DNA from: Stemphylium vesicarium
Lineage: Eukaryota > Ascomycota > Dothideomycetes > Pleosporales > Pleosporaceae
Length of the DNA stretch: 64,000 nucleotides
Direction of reading: 5' to 3'
Assembly (NCBI GenBank): GCA_004380135.1
Contig: QXCR01000021.1
Coordinates: 186,001 to 250,000, forward strand
Shown here one piece after another: positions 44,499 to 55,545 of the stretch; position 1 is the first letter of the stretch, and every line of letters begins with the position of its first letter. The notes under the pieces are model-generated. The model did not search any database, was not told the DNA's origin, and saw nothing but the letters and a program-made list of their open reading frames with translations. The position numbers were made by a program, and so were the translations under genes.

Positions 44499-45189
44499 CT
44501 ACCTCTTCAACTCACTGCCGGAAGACATCACGCAGGTTTATGATGAAGAGCTAATCGTGCGAGCCGCTAGCCCCGACCTCGGCTTAATGGGCGGGAGCTA
44601 CTCCGCGTGTCGTCATGTCAAAATGTGGTAGCTTGTCGTGTCGAGTTCAGTGATTGCTTACCTAGTTGGACGCCTCTCCAACAAGCCCATTCACTCGGCG
44701 CGCATAAGACCCTCAAAAGCTGTTTAACCAAGCTAATGAACGGCCAAGCATGTTCGCCTAGCTTATATATAGTAGAGTTGAGTTAATGGCCCGGCCATGT
44801 CTCCTGACTTTATGCTAATAACCATATACTTGGCCGGACATTGCAGTTTCTTCGTGCTGGCATGCATGTCAATGCATCAAGCGGCGCCACGTCCACTGAT
44901 AGCGCTTTTCAGAATTACACTCATGCGCAATTGCAGACGCGCAGAACGCGAAGGAATACCCTTGCTTGACATACATCCTATTGTTTACACATCAGTTCGC
45001 TTGCGTTGCAGCTTGTCGAGTGTTGGAAAGGCTGAAAAAGGCCAATAGCAGCGGATAAAGTATTCCGAGCCTCGTTAACCTCCGAGGCGGAGCTAAGGTA
45101 CAATGATAATAAGAGCGTGATCATGCAGAACCTTATTTGATGGGGTATGTGTGGTGACATTTCGCGCATAGTATTCAAACGTTTAAATC
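44499..45189. other. Spacer, hemerythrin-like gene to LEU2
   Basis: This holds the promoter of the hemerythrin-like gene and the 3' side of LEU2. A TATATATA-like run occurs near 44763. No gene is seen. Confidence 0.4.
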
Positions 45190-46538
45190 CTACTTTTTGA
45201 GCAGCTTCTCAAGCTCCGCAGTTATCGCGTCGCCAACTTCGCTGGTGCTTGACTTTCCGCCGATGTCGGCCGTTCGGATGCCGTTGTCGATGGTGATCCT
45301 GGTGGCCTCGTCGATCTTCAACGCGAGATCTGGTAGACACAGGGAGTACTTGAACATCATGCTCAAGGAGAGAATGGTCGCAATAGGATTCACGATACCC
45401 TTTCCGGCGATGTCTGGCGCGGAACCTGCAGCTTATGAGTAGGCGCAAAATCGGCGAGGTGCATCCAAACTTACCGTGAATGGGCTCGTAGATGCCGTTG
45501 AGCTTTGTCTTGCCGTCTGGAATGCCGCCTAAGCTGGCGCTCGGCAGCAGACCCAAGCTGCCTGGGATAACACTCGCCTCGTCGCTAATGATGTCACCGA
45601 ACAGATTGCTGGTAACAACAACACCGTTCAGCGCCCTTGGGTTCTTGATCATAAGCATAGCCGCCGAGTCGATCAGGTGGGTGCCCGATTTGAGATGGGG
45701 GTACTCCTCCTTCATAATGCGCTCGAAGGTTTTCCTCCATAACCTCGACGTCGCAAGCACGTTGGCCTTGTCCAGACTCCATACGGGCACTGGCGGGTCC
45801 TCAACAGACGCGAGGCTACCAGCTAACCGTACAACGCGCTCAATCTCTTCGACGCTGTATGGCTCGGTGTCCATTGCCTTGCCATCGCCCTCATCTTCTT
45901 TCCTCTCGCCAAAGTATATGCCACCGGTCAATTCGCGGATGATGTTGAAATTTACGCCGCGCACGTTGTCGGCTTTGAGAGGTGAAGAATCGACGAGGGA
46001 GTCGGACGCGAAGAAACACGGTCGCAGGTTTCCAAAGGCACCGAGCTCTTTGCGGAGTTTCAGGATACCTTGCTCAGGGCGCACCTTTCCGGTTCCCCAT
46101 TTCTACACTGATCGTCAGGCCGCATTCTTCATCCAAGGGCGCGCATATACGTACTGGACCGCCGACGGCACCGAGAATGATGGCGTCAGCACCCTTGGCA
46201 GCTGCGAGCGCTTCGTCTGTGAGTGGGTTGTTGTGTGCGTCTATCGAGCACTGGAAAATGTTATGATCGATTCCTTACGTCATGTCATGGCCCTCGACTT
46301 ACTCCTCCAAAGAGATGCTCCTCGAAGTTGAAAGTGTTGTCCGTGTTCTTCTGGATGACTTTGAGGATCTTGAACGCTTCCGCAACAACCTAGATCATCT
46401 GTTAGTAGGTGGTTGAGATGCGTAAAGGCTGCTGTTACCTCAGGGCCGACACCGTCACCTGGAAGCAATTAGTACTGTGATGTCTTGCCGTCGATACCAC
46501 AACTTACCGGCGAGAACAACAATGTTGTGAGCAGTCAT
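45190..46538 (-). CDS. LEU2: 3-isopropylmalate dehydrogenase
   Basis: It oxidises and decarboxylates 3-isopropylmalate in leucine synthesis. Six exons (minus strand): 46538-46508, 46458-46439, 46389-46303, 46250-46155, 46102-45475 and 45425-45190, giving 365 residues, the standard length. The second exon has only 20 nt and completes LAGDGVGPE. Family motifs: DGVGPEV at the N-terminus, GAVGGPKWG, the arginine triad region (LRKELGAFGNLRP), GGIYFGER, SLDKANVLATSRLW and the metal and cofactor segment TSNLFGDIISDEAS, GSLGLLPSASLG, YEPIHGSAPDIAGKG. All junctions keep frame. The product is probably cytosolic. I saw no Leu3-type CCGG-N4-CCGG site in the 200 bases upstream. Confidence 0.95.
46439..46458 (-). 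other. LEU2: 20-nt internal exon of LEU2
   Basis: It is flanked by CCAG on one side and GTAACA on the other. It is needed to complete the conserved GDGVGPE sequence in frame, which confirms it as real. Confidence 0.85.
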
Positions 46539-49500
46539 TGTATCTAGGAGTCAATTATATATTGTAAGAATGAAAAAATATCGCACGCGCAAGTTTTATC
46601 ACAAGAGTCCGGAAGCTACCCCACGAAGTGTACGAGCCCCGCTCGATACCGCGGGCCCCTCCGACGTCGGCCGCCCTATGCCGAGCATCAGCCTACCAAC
46701 GCCCTCACCACTATTCGCCTCATCATTTCGAAAGCTCAAGACATCAGACCGTGTTTGGAATGCCTCCGCTTGCGCGCGCATGCCGGTATCGCACATTGCA
46801 GTATCCGCTGTTGCTCCTGTTGTCGGTGGTGGTTACCGAAGGATCGGCTGTCGTGTTGAGTCCCCTTCGCTATCAACTACAATTTGGCCGAAAGCTCTGA
46901 GAGAGGAGCTTGGGCATTGTAACATGAATGTTACCCTCACAACCTTACTCTCTGCACCCATGAAGATAATCAAAAATTTCGGCGAAAGCAAAGTATGGTT
47001 CGTGATGTCGCACTTACGCTTGGGGCGCGCAAATCGAAGACCTCATTCAAAAAGCGGAACACACTGGTTCCAGCTTATATACCATCTTTTGATCTTAGCA
47101 TTCCGTCCACTTGTTTCAATCGAATCCAATACGTATTCATCTTGCTACTACTAAGATTGGCGATCTATATTTCTACTTCTAATGAATCCCGTCCCCCTCG
47201 TCAGCATATTGTGCCTTGAAATGCAATGAAGCCAACGCATCTACAGAATACTGTGTCATTAGCGTTGCAATCAGTCTGGTAGCGGCCGCTGCTTCTTATG
47301 TAACTCCGTGAATGAACATGAGCGCTTTCTGCTGATCAAACTGTTGTCATATACTTTGCCGCGTCACTTCTTGAAATCGAACTGTGTCCGGAAAACAGTA
47401 AGGCATGAATTGAGCTTAGAGGAACATTGTGCCACAACTTTAGGATTTGTATGCCACCTTCTCGTAAAACCATCAAAAGGAAAGTCAAGTCAATAAGCTC
47501 ACTTATTGCCGTTGCCCGGAAGCTGTAGGCTCTATCTATTCAGGCGAAAGCACCGTCCACGCTGAGATATACCTACGTAATTACAGCTCTATACCGTCCA
47601 AATCAGTATACTAGATAGAATGAATGCATCTACAAGATCAAAAAAGGATGCAAACTCTCTGTCTATCCCGTCTCCTCGTTACTCTTGCTACAATGTGTGT
47701 GGTTGTGCTTATCTCTTCGTTGTCTATTGCTACCGCCTAAGACGCGGCACAACACCTGTATTCTCACAAAGTCCAACCCGCCTACCCCATCCGATATTTA
47801 CTGTTCCGCGAAAGATAGGAAGTGCATACATGCACTCTTTGCAGTCGCTGAAACCTCTTCTGTCGTTCATAAAGCCTGCACTTTGCTCCGACATCCTCCA
47901 ATTCTTCTTTTCATCATCACACAACGATACGACTACCTCAACTCAAATTCCCATCACTTCCTCTCTACACATTCATTATGTCTTTGTTACACCTGAACAT
48001 TTCATTCTAGTTGCTAACTGAGTAGCTAAGTATACTTGGCCTCGGACGCTCGGGACTTCCACAGTTGCACTGTCATGAGCCATCGTCTTGTCTTCGTCGG
48101 CCTCATACTGTGTACAGGTACCGTATGTATCCACTCATGGTACTCTGAATACCTCTACTAATTTGCGAGGCTCAGATTATCAACGGACTTGCCGCAGTTT
48201 CTCATCACTGCCTCTGGCTTTCGACACTCCACGGTATCCTCTTCTCGCGTGGGTGTCCCGGAGGGCATCAAAGGCGAACACTCTTCTATCACGACACCCA
48301 TATTCTTATCTGCTGCGGTGAGGGCCAGATTTTTGGCTACAGGTACACGCATTCAAGCAGACGACAGAGGTCTCACGACGACGCCTACTCTTGATGTCAC
48401 CCACTTCTTCGCTCAGATTTCATCATCACTGCGACAGAAGCCACACGTCCTCAGTAACGTCCAGCGGTTTCCCTCTTCCCTTCCACTGGGCCTTGGCAGG
48501 CATATATGTATCGGTGGAGCAGTGTACCTAAATATCTAGCCTTAGCTTCCAATGCATACATCACCCACCTATTTTGTTTCAGAACTGTTTTCGCGACCCG
48601 GTCAGCCGACAATGTTCGAATGTTCTTGTCATCGCGTCGCTGCCTAGGTGTTATGTTGAGTGCTCAGCCTAGATGTACTGCATTATCCAAGCGAATACAT
48701 GTTCGGTTGCATCGTCGAAGCGCGGCCCATTGAATAATGCGTAGTTGTATTTGCGGGAGGCGTTGAGGCTGGAAAGGCGTCGAGATGTTTTTGGGAAAGC
48801 TACCAGGGCGCACGGCTCATTCGGAGTCGCTGATTATGAAGCTTTGTGCCGATGTTGGGAAGGAGGAAGGGGCAAGGGGCAAAGGAGAGGTTGGTGACGG
48901 AAGCAACGATGGAATGAGAGCAAGCACACATTTTACACGAAGCCATTCTTCACAAGTGAAGTATGAAGAATAGATTTCTGGGAGCCATGAGCAACTCTCT
49001 TTGGTCGGTACCAACACATCTTCACGGGATGCAACTGCTTTCTTCATTATTTGCTCAGGTTCTCGCACGCGCGGGGCATTGTGAACCCTGGAAGTCTGAC
49101 GGAGTTTTGTGGTTCAATCCACTGAGGGTCGGCAGCCCTCTTTTTGGGCGTCCACTAGAGTGCAGCGAGTCTCCAATCCGTGGTAGCCAGCTTACGTGTG
49201 GCTACACTCTTGCACAACGAGCGCATCATTGACGGAACATTGATTGCCGCGATGGCCGCGAGTCTTACTCTGGGGTCGCGATCGCCGCTGCACTTTTGTA
49301 GTAATACAGATGCGCCATGCCTAGGCTTGCAGTAAGAGTGAGTGCTGAGCCGGAACCAGACATTCCGGCGCCTTACTTTCAAAAGGCTGGTAAATGTAGA
49401 GTGCTGCAAGGCACCTCATTTTTGGAACCAGTCCGCCCCCATCAATGGGAGTATCCATTCGTATGCAGTAGCATCTCAACAATGCTTCCCGAACCTCCTT

Positions 49501-51123
49501 TATCGCGTATGACTGGGCAATCCGCTTCGGCGGTACTTCAGCTCCCGACGAGAATCGATGGCGACAGGCAAGTGATTGGAAGCAGTATTTGCTTAATGGC
49601 CAAGACTTTTCAATTCGGATCGTGGGGTAAGATTGACGAGTCGATGCAGCGTCGTCATCTTGGAGTGGCAGACCCATGCTGGGTCTATTATTATCTGTGT
49701 CTCCATTATTTGCTCGATCATCTTGCATCTTGGAACAGGACGTGGGGCTACAACCAGCAGGACCTTATCGAGGTTCTGAAACCCGCATTCGTCCAGTAGG
49801 CTCCATCTGACGATTGGAGCGTTATAGCGCATGCCCAACAAGGAATCGTGCACTTATGTGTGACTGCTTTCATGCTTTACCAAGTCTTTTAGCGGGACCT
49901 GCAGTTGACGAAAAAGAACGATGAGGCAGCATGCATATTCGCGTTACTCCATGCGGTCAGCTAGTATCTAGATATGCGCTTGGCTCTTGGAACAAGCGCG
50001 CGACCGATGAGAAACGGTGATGGCGCGGTGCGAGAGTTCAACTCAGATGTCTGTGAGGGTCGCCCCTGAGACTCGGAAGTCGTCGGTGAAAGGTCTGCAC
50101 AGAGTCCGAGCTGATCAAAGTTTGAAAAATCCGCCGAAGACAGCTTGGATGATTACATTTCGTGGGATGGAGCTTATGAAATGCTGGGCGCAGGCCGCAC
50201 AGTGATGTGTCGAGGCTCTGTGATCGGCGCGGGATGGCGCACTATCTAACCCCTCCTGCACCAGCCTTTGCTGATCTTGCTCCCCACATGCAAGCTCAAG
50301 TCCCGAAATGCTTCATGTCACTTCTCAGGCTGACCTGCCAATCACCGCCAAGTGTCTTGGATAGGGAGATCTGTAGGTTGCGCCTCACGCGAAGTGCGTG
50401 TTCGCCCACATAAGGTCGCGCTTGTCCGCCTCTTTATCGCGACAAGCCTCCGCCTTCCTCGGCGCCGCGCAAGGCGGTTGCGTAGCTTGGTTGGCCAAGC
50501 TATGCGCAATACCGTGATGCAATGTTCCGACAGCTATTGTGCACCTTGTACTTTGATCGGCAGCTGCGTGGTTGGGTCTCCATAAAGTGTTGGAGATGCG
50601 TTTTGGACCGGCCGTTCTGGGCGCGGGCTTGGAACACTCCAGTGACCGCGTACTGCGGTTGGCGCAATTACCTTTGAGTTACCCCGTGGGAGTCCCATGA
50701 TGCCCCCAGATTACCTTGTAACCTGTTCGTATCTAGTCGCATTGGTAGATATAACCTGTGCGGTCCCCTCGATGCGAGTTTTGCCCACGTTGTAAAAGGA
50801 CCACGGTTCTAGCCCTACAATGCCGGTACCGCACTGCGAGTTGCGCGATTAAAAACACTGCCGTTTTCCAGCAAACGAGAGGCGAACCGCCGTTCGCGCT
50901 TGTACATTGTGCAATCTTACCCACAAAACCGCCGATTCACTTCTTCTCTTCCCTTGTAAATATATATCTATCTACCAAGCCCTTACAACCGCGGTTTCAA
51001 CAATACAACAACACTACCACCAGGCTCGTCCGGTAACGCACACCGAAAGCCGTCCGCGGCGAGCGTTCCCACCACCAAACCCGAACCCTGACAAAGAGAA
51101 ACCAAGCCACCATACACTTCAAC
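46539..51123. other. Gene desert of about 4.6 kb
   Basis: This is the longest stretch without a supported gene. The left end is the LEU2 promoter. Candidate frames at 46570-47154, 47620-48021, 48189-48539, 49317-49799 and the minus-strand frames at 49155-49853 show no domain I can defend. The base composition is not strongly AT-rich. Confidence 0.4.
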
Positions 51124-51476
51124 ATGCCGCTGTCTATACGGTCGAGCGTGGACAGCTTGTCCAGCCGACTGAGTGGCGAGAAGCCCCTTCCACGACCAAC
51201 CTACTACTGTCGCATGAACCCAGAAGAGCAGTCGCTGTGGTCGATCATTGTAAGTAACTCTAGTACCCTCTTTTTTCCAGAACAAGTCGTACTAACAATT
51301 CCTAGGGCGAAGAAAAATACGAATACACCCGCGACCACAAGGGCAGGCTACATAAGCACCACCTCAGCTACGTTGAACGCGCCCAGCGACAACGTCAGTT
51401 TTATGACTCTCGTGTCGGTCACGCCATCGTCGGCGATGAGTGGATGCGCATGAAGCTTCCGGCTCGTAGGTGCTAG
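51124..51476 (+). CDS. Small two-exon protein, unknown function
   Basis: Exons are 51124-51249 and 51306-51476, giving 98 residues. The 56-nt intron has a GTAAGTAAC donor, an excellent TACTAACAA branch site and a CCTAG acceptor. The product is basic and polar: an N-terminal Ser/Leu repeat (SSVDSLSSRLSG), then RPTYYCRMNPEEQSLW, and a His/Arg-rich second half (RDHKGRLHKHHLSYVERAQ, EWMRMKLPAR). There is no signal peptide or membrane helix. The pyrimidine-rich leader ending in ACTTCAAC before the ATG and the well-formed splice signals make it credible. No family is recognised. Confidence 0.65.
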
Positions 51477-52248
51477 CAAGCAGCCATGCACAGTAGAACT
51501 GTCCATCTACAACCAGCGCATCTCATCTACGATGCGCTGGACGATATTAAACACGTATGTGTCCATGATATCTCGATGGCATCCGGATCACGATTTCCTT
51601 TGTTTGGGTTTTGGTGTGGCATCGGACTTGAGCGAGTGTTCATGAAGGAGGATCATGCGAAGGTCGTTGGGTCACTGTCTCCTTGGTTGAGGTTTTGGTA
51701 TGGTGTTGGATTTATGGCCTTTTCGCATAGGAAGATACCCGGCATATGCATGCAGCATGGAGTTTGTTACTTTCCTATATCAACATGCTCCCTTGACTTG
51801 AAGTTTATCCTTACTTGCTATCGACTTGATCTCGTGACATACAAATGTGAAGATGGTCGGTCGTCTTGCTCGTCAAATCAGACGCGTGATGGCAAAGTCT
51901 GACGGATGCAACCTCAGCGTCGGCAGTGCAGCGAATATGGTCGCTGCACAGTACCCTGAAGCCTGGAAGCATCCTCGGGTGATGAGTGATGGATCAAGAA
52001 ATGGAAGTGGTGGTGTGCAGGCCGCCTAGCTAAAAGAGCCCAACGCCACTACACCGCGGGCTCGCTTCCCCTCATTGGTCAGCGCTCCCGGATGACAACG
52101 CTCAGCCTCTCCACTGCGGGCTGTGACCTCTGCCTTCGTTCTTCTCACCCAACACCGCCAGCGAGTCGCCATCGAATTAAGTCATTATGTTTTGGCCATA
52201 CCCATGAGCAAATACGCCTTTCAGAGTCATCACGTTACATTTTGAAAC
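51477..52248. other. Spacer between small protein and BTB gene
   Basis: This contains the 3' end of the small gene and the promoter of the BTB gene. A frame at 51486-51902 overlaps the 3' region and has no features; I do not accept it as a gene. Confidence 0.4.
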
Positions 52249-53535
52249 ATGTCGGACGAGGAGGGGCTGCTAGTCATCTCAGCCGAAGGCAACCTCATCC
52301 TGGATATTGCCCAGGAAGAGGGAGGCCAGCAATTCTCGTACCGCGTTGACTCCAAGATACTTCAGCAGAACTCGCGGTACTTTGAGAACTTGCTTAGTGA
52401 TCGCTTCAATGAGGGACAGCAGCTGGCAAAAGCCCTGGGGGCTCTCAAGCTGAGCGGGCATGACAATATCCGCGATGCTCCTGATGATGTGCTCCCTCAC
52501 ATATCTATCCTCAACGTCGGCCGAGTGGCAGTCGCCAGAGTTTCTTCGATCCGGAACCTGCTCGCAGACTTCTTCCGCGCCCTCCATGGCCTCGACCTCG
52601 CCGTACCCAGCCCTCCCGTTGCCAATCTAGCCAACCTCGCCGTCGTCGCCGACCGATTCGATGCCTTCGCGTACCTCTCCAAATACATCCAAAAGAAGAA
52701 GTACCTACAGCTGATTGATACCAAGTCGAGAAACAAGCTGGGTTCAACACAAACGGAGGAGAAAGTACGGCAGAAATTGTATATTGGCCTCGTTTTCGAC
52801 CATGCGACGTGGATAACACGGTACTCAAAACATCTGATCCTGCGAGACTCAGTACAGTGGCGTCCAGATACAGAAGAGGATGATACAAAGGCGCCATGGT
52901 GGGATATATCAAACGGCGTCGAGAACGAGCTGATCAAGCGGCGAGAGTACATCCTGGAGACGATCAACTCACTACAAGCACATTTCCTCAAGCTATACAC
53001 TTCTGGAGATCGGCAATGTAAGCTAGGCTACGATACGTCGGTGCAGTGCGATTCATTCCAGCTTGGAGAAATGGTTCGCTTCTTCCACAAAATCGATACG
53101 GTTCGCCTACAGGGCAAGATCTACGACAACACGGAGCCAACATATTATCTCGGAGACATCGAACGACTTCTACTCGCGCTTCGCCAATGTTCGAACTACC
53201 AGGTCGACAGCAACCACGCGCACTGCGGACTGCGATCACGAATACTTCCGCTCATCGATTTTGTCCAGAACCAGATGAATCTCGATACTGGCAGCCTAGA
53301 TATTGGCCTCTGCGCCGACTGTTGGGCTGACCGACGCAAGGAGTATGCCTGGTCACTAGCGAAGAGACCGGTATTGTGGACCTACCCAAAACATGGTATG
53401 ATCAATCGGGTGCTTCCTTACGGACCCAAAGGCCATCAAAGAACGCCGAGTAGTTGCCTCGCTAGGCATGCGGCTGTGAGAGATGTTTTCATGGCTACAG
53501 AGAGGGACTGGACCCCACAGAGAGACGTGAATTGA
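52249..53535 (+). CDS. BTB/POZ domain protein
   Basis: The protein has 428 residues and no introns. Residues about 13-110 resemble a fungal BTB domain: GNLILDIAQEEGGQQFSYRV, then SKILQQNSRYFENLLSDRF, the helix A2/B1 segment seen in fungal BTB proteins whose first strand gives the dimer surface. After an insertion, the domain closes with LADFFRALHGLDLAVPSP and a helix (VVADRFDAFAYLSKYIQKKK). The C-terminal half has several Cys/His positions (for example HAHCGL and LCADCWADRR) but no clear zinc motif. Fungal proteins of this layout are usually of unknown function. The start is the Met before SDEEG; there is no better upstream ATG. Confidence 0.8.
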   Translation: MSDEEGLLVISAEGNLILDIAQEEGGQQFSYRVDSKILQQNSRYFENLLSDRFNEGQQLAKALGALKLSGHDNIRDAPDDVLPHISILNVGRVAVARVSSIRNLLADFFRALHGLDLAVPSPPVANLANLAVVADRFDAFAYLSKYIQKKKYLQLIDTKSRNKLGSTQTEEKVRQKLYIGLVFDHATWITRYSKHLILRDSVQWRPDTEEDDTKAPWWDISNGVENELIKRREYILETINSLQAHFLKLYTSGDRQCKLGYDTSVQCDSFQLGEMVRFFHKIDTVRLQGKIYDNTEPTYYLGDIERLLLALRQCSNYQVDSNHAHCGLRSRILPLIDFVQNQMNLDTGSLDIGLCADCWADRRKEYAWSLAKRPVLWTYPKHGMINRVLPYGPKGHQRTPSSCLARHAAVRDVFMATERDWTPQRDVN

Positions 53536-53589
53536 GGAGATCATGTTCATGACCGCGACTGAGGCCTATTGAGCCCCAGCCAGCTCTGC

Positions 53590-53928
53590 CTAAAGCGCAC
53601 CAGTCTGTTTCCGGTGTACATACCCTTGATACCAGTTACAGGCTTTTTCCAGCCTCATGCTATCAAGCCCTGTCAGTCCTAAGTGGCTAAGGGCTTTATC
53701 GAAGGCACTGACTGCAGTCGTTTCCCGAAGATATTCGGCCTGCAGCACGTAATAGACCGTAAAGTAGCTCTTATGCACATCAGTAGCGCCTGCCGTGTGT
53801 CTTGTGCACCCAAACAGGCAGGTCCACTGGCTTTGTGTGGTTGGAACGAGGAAAATACCTCTGTAGGGTACTCGGTACCACTAGTCATATGAAGTGTGGT
53901 TCTCCTTGCAATACATAGGCACGAGAAT
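53590..53928 (-). pseudogene. Decayed C-terminal coding fragment, unknown family
   Basis: One minus-strand frame ends at TAG (53590-53592). It reads back through KACNWYQGYVHRKQ, KALSHLGLTGLDSM and YFTVYYVLQAEYLRE with convincing coding character, to an in-frame TAG at 53881-53883. It then continues upstream in the same frame (KENHTSYD). The upstream TAG could derive from TGG, since WYRVPYRGIF follows. I know no family for it. It lies about 55 bases after the BTB gene and points towards it. Confidence 0.45.
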
Positions 53929-54007
53929 GGTTCACGCACGTCTAGCGTGATGGCGTGATGCCGCATTTGTCAAGAAAGTCCATGCGAATGGATATTGGTC
54001 ATCGCGC

Positions 54008-54034
54008 GTGTTCGTGTTCGTGTTCGTGTTCGTG
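54008..54034. repeat. Hexamer microsatellite (GTGTTC)n
   Basis: This is a head-to-tail array of about four and a half copies of a 6-bp unit in the spacer upstream of the VWA gene. Confidence 0.9.
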
Positions 54035-54476
54035 GGGTCGGCTGTGTAGAGTGGGGCTGTGCAGCCGACTGCACCGCCCAAAGCTGGGCTCAGCATATGC
54101 TTGTTAGAGGTTTCTTTTGATGTAAAACACATAGAATTCATGTTGCCAGTGCGCCGAGTGCACAGTGGGGCATATCACGGGGCTCCTCAAGGCGAACTGG
54201 AAGGCATACCTAGGTACTGACCTGGCTCACGGGAATATATATCCACTCCACGCTCCAAGCCATGGTACAGCGCATCAGAAACTATAGTCACTGCCAGCTG
54301 AAACAGACATTCACCAGTGACTACGCATTGTTTTTCTACAACATCACCTAACGAAACTAGTTGTCCCTGCTCAAATGTTGACCTTATCTCCTTCCCGCCA
54401 GCATTCCTCCTACACTCTAACTCACCCGACCCCCCACCATCTTCAACACCAGTCATCTTTTTCACAACGCGTAAAT

Positions 54477-55545
54477 ATGTTTGGCAGAGTAAAGAGAGCC
54501 TTGTCAACGCGCAAGTCATCGACTTCGAGTTGCGATAACCTGCCTCAGGGAATGGCAGGCACGAATCAAACAGCAAACAACTCATTTGGGGTTACACCAA
54601 CGAGCAACAAGATATTTGGATCCCGCAATAGTGGTCTTACGCACCCACTGTCATCCGCTAACCCGTTTGCTCCGTCGTCACCTGCGACTCGCAGACCAAG
54701 TGAGTACAAAATTTACCCCGCCTTGCACTTCATATTCCACCCCTCCAGACACTAACATATCTCGAGATAGCTTTAGCATGAACTCCGGATCTACCAACGA
54801 GGCTCCTCCGGCTTACACGCCAGGACCAACTCAAAATGCAGTCTCGTTCCAGCCATTATTAGCATCCACGACTTCAGACAACGATCCTTATGCATTCCTC
54901 GAGACCTTTGATACCGTCTTTCTGATCGATGACTCCGGATCCATGGCCGGCCGTTCTTGGAGAGAGACGCAAGAAGCACTCCAAACCATCACCCCGATCT
55001 GCACCTCGCACGACGAAGACGGCATTGACATCTACTTCCTGAACCACCCCGACTCTAGCCTCTACAAGTCCGTCACGCAAGCCAGCACTATCATCGAGAT
55101 CTTCCAGACTGTGCGTCCCAGCGGCGCCACTCCAACTGGCCAACGCCTGAACAAGATCCTCAAGCCCTATCTCCAGCGCTACGAGAAAGACGACACGACC
55201 AAGCCCATGAACATCATCGTCATCACTGACGGCGAGCCCTCAGACGACGTCGAATCCGCCATCATCCAAGCCGCCAAGAAGCTTGAGAAGCTCGACGCGC
55301 CTGCGTGGCAAGTCGGCATCCAATTCTTCCAGGTGGGCCGGGAGCCCGGTGCGCGTGAGCACCTAAAGCAGTTGGACGACGGGCTTGCTGAGTTAGCCAA
55401 GGATGACGACCTGAGGGATATTGTGGATACTGTTCCTTTCACTGGCGCGGGTGATGAGAAGCTCTCCGCAGCTGGAATAATGAAAGTTGTTCTTGGATCG
55501 GTGAACAGACGGCTCGATCGGACCTCGAAGGAGCTGCATCGCTGA
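54477..55545 (+). CDS. Von Willebrand factor A (VWA) domain protein
   Basis: Exons are 54477-54699 and 54749-55545 (49-nt intron, GTGAGT donor), giving 339 residues. The N-terminal ~135 residues are Ser/Thr/Pro-rich. It starts with MFGRVKRALSTRKSSTSS, basic enough to contact membranes or acidic partners. The VWA fold begins at TFDTVFLIDDSGSMAG, whose DDSGSM is an intact MIDAS metal site. RPSGATPTGQRL supplies the MIDAS Thr, and IIVITDGEPSDD the third Asp. The chain ends in a charged helix (GSVNRRLDRTSKELHR). Such stand-alone fungal VWA proteins are intracellular and usually act as protein-binding modules; the partner is unknown. Confidence 0.87.

Noticed and set aside
46570..47154. Long plus-strand frame upstream of LEU2
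   Set aside because: It overlaps the LEU2 promoter, shows no domain, and its composition (Ser/Arg/Pro with no motif) is like shadow coding.
48189..48539. Sequence LGLGRHICIGG resembling a cytochrome P450 haem loop
   Set aside because: Only this short match is present. There is no ExxR helix, no PERF-type segment and no membrane anchor nearby, and the frame ends soon after. It is likely chance.
49155..49500. Minus-strand pieces (RLAAIAAINVPSMM) resembling ankyrin repeats
   Set aside because: The consensus TPLH and GAD positions are missing and the pieces lie in different frames. The support is too weak to call a relic.
51486..51902. 138-codon plus-strand frame after the small two-exon gene
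   Set aside because: It begins ten bases after the stop of that gene, has no features and is most likely 3' untranslated sequence.
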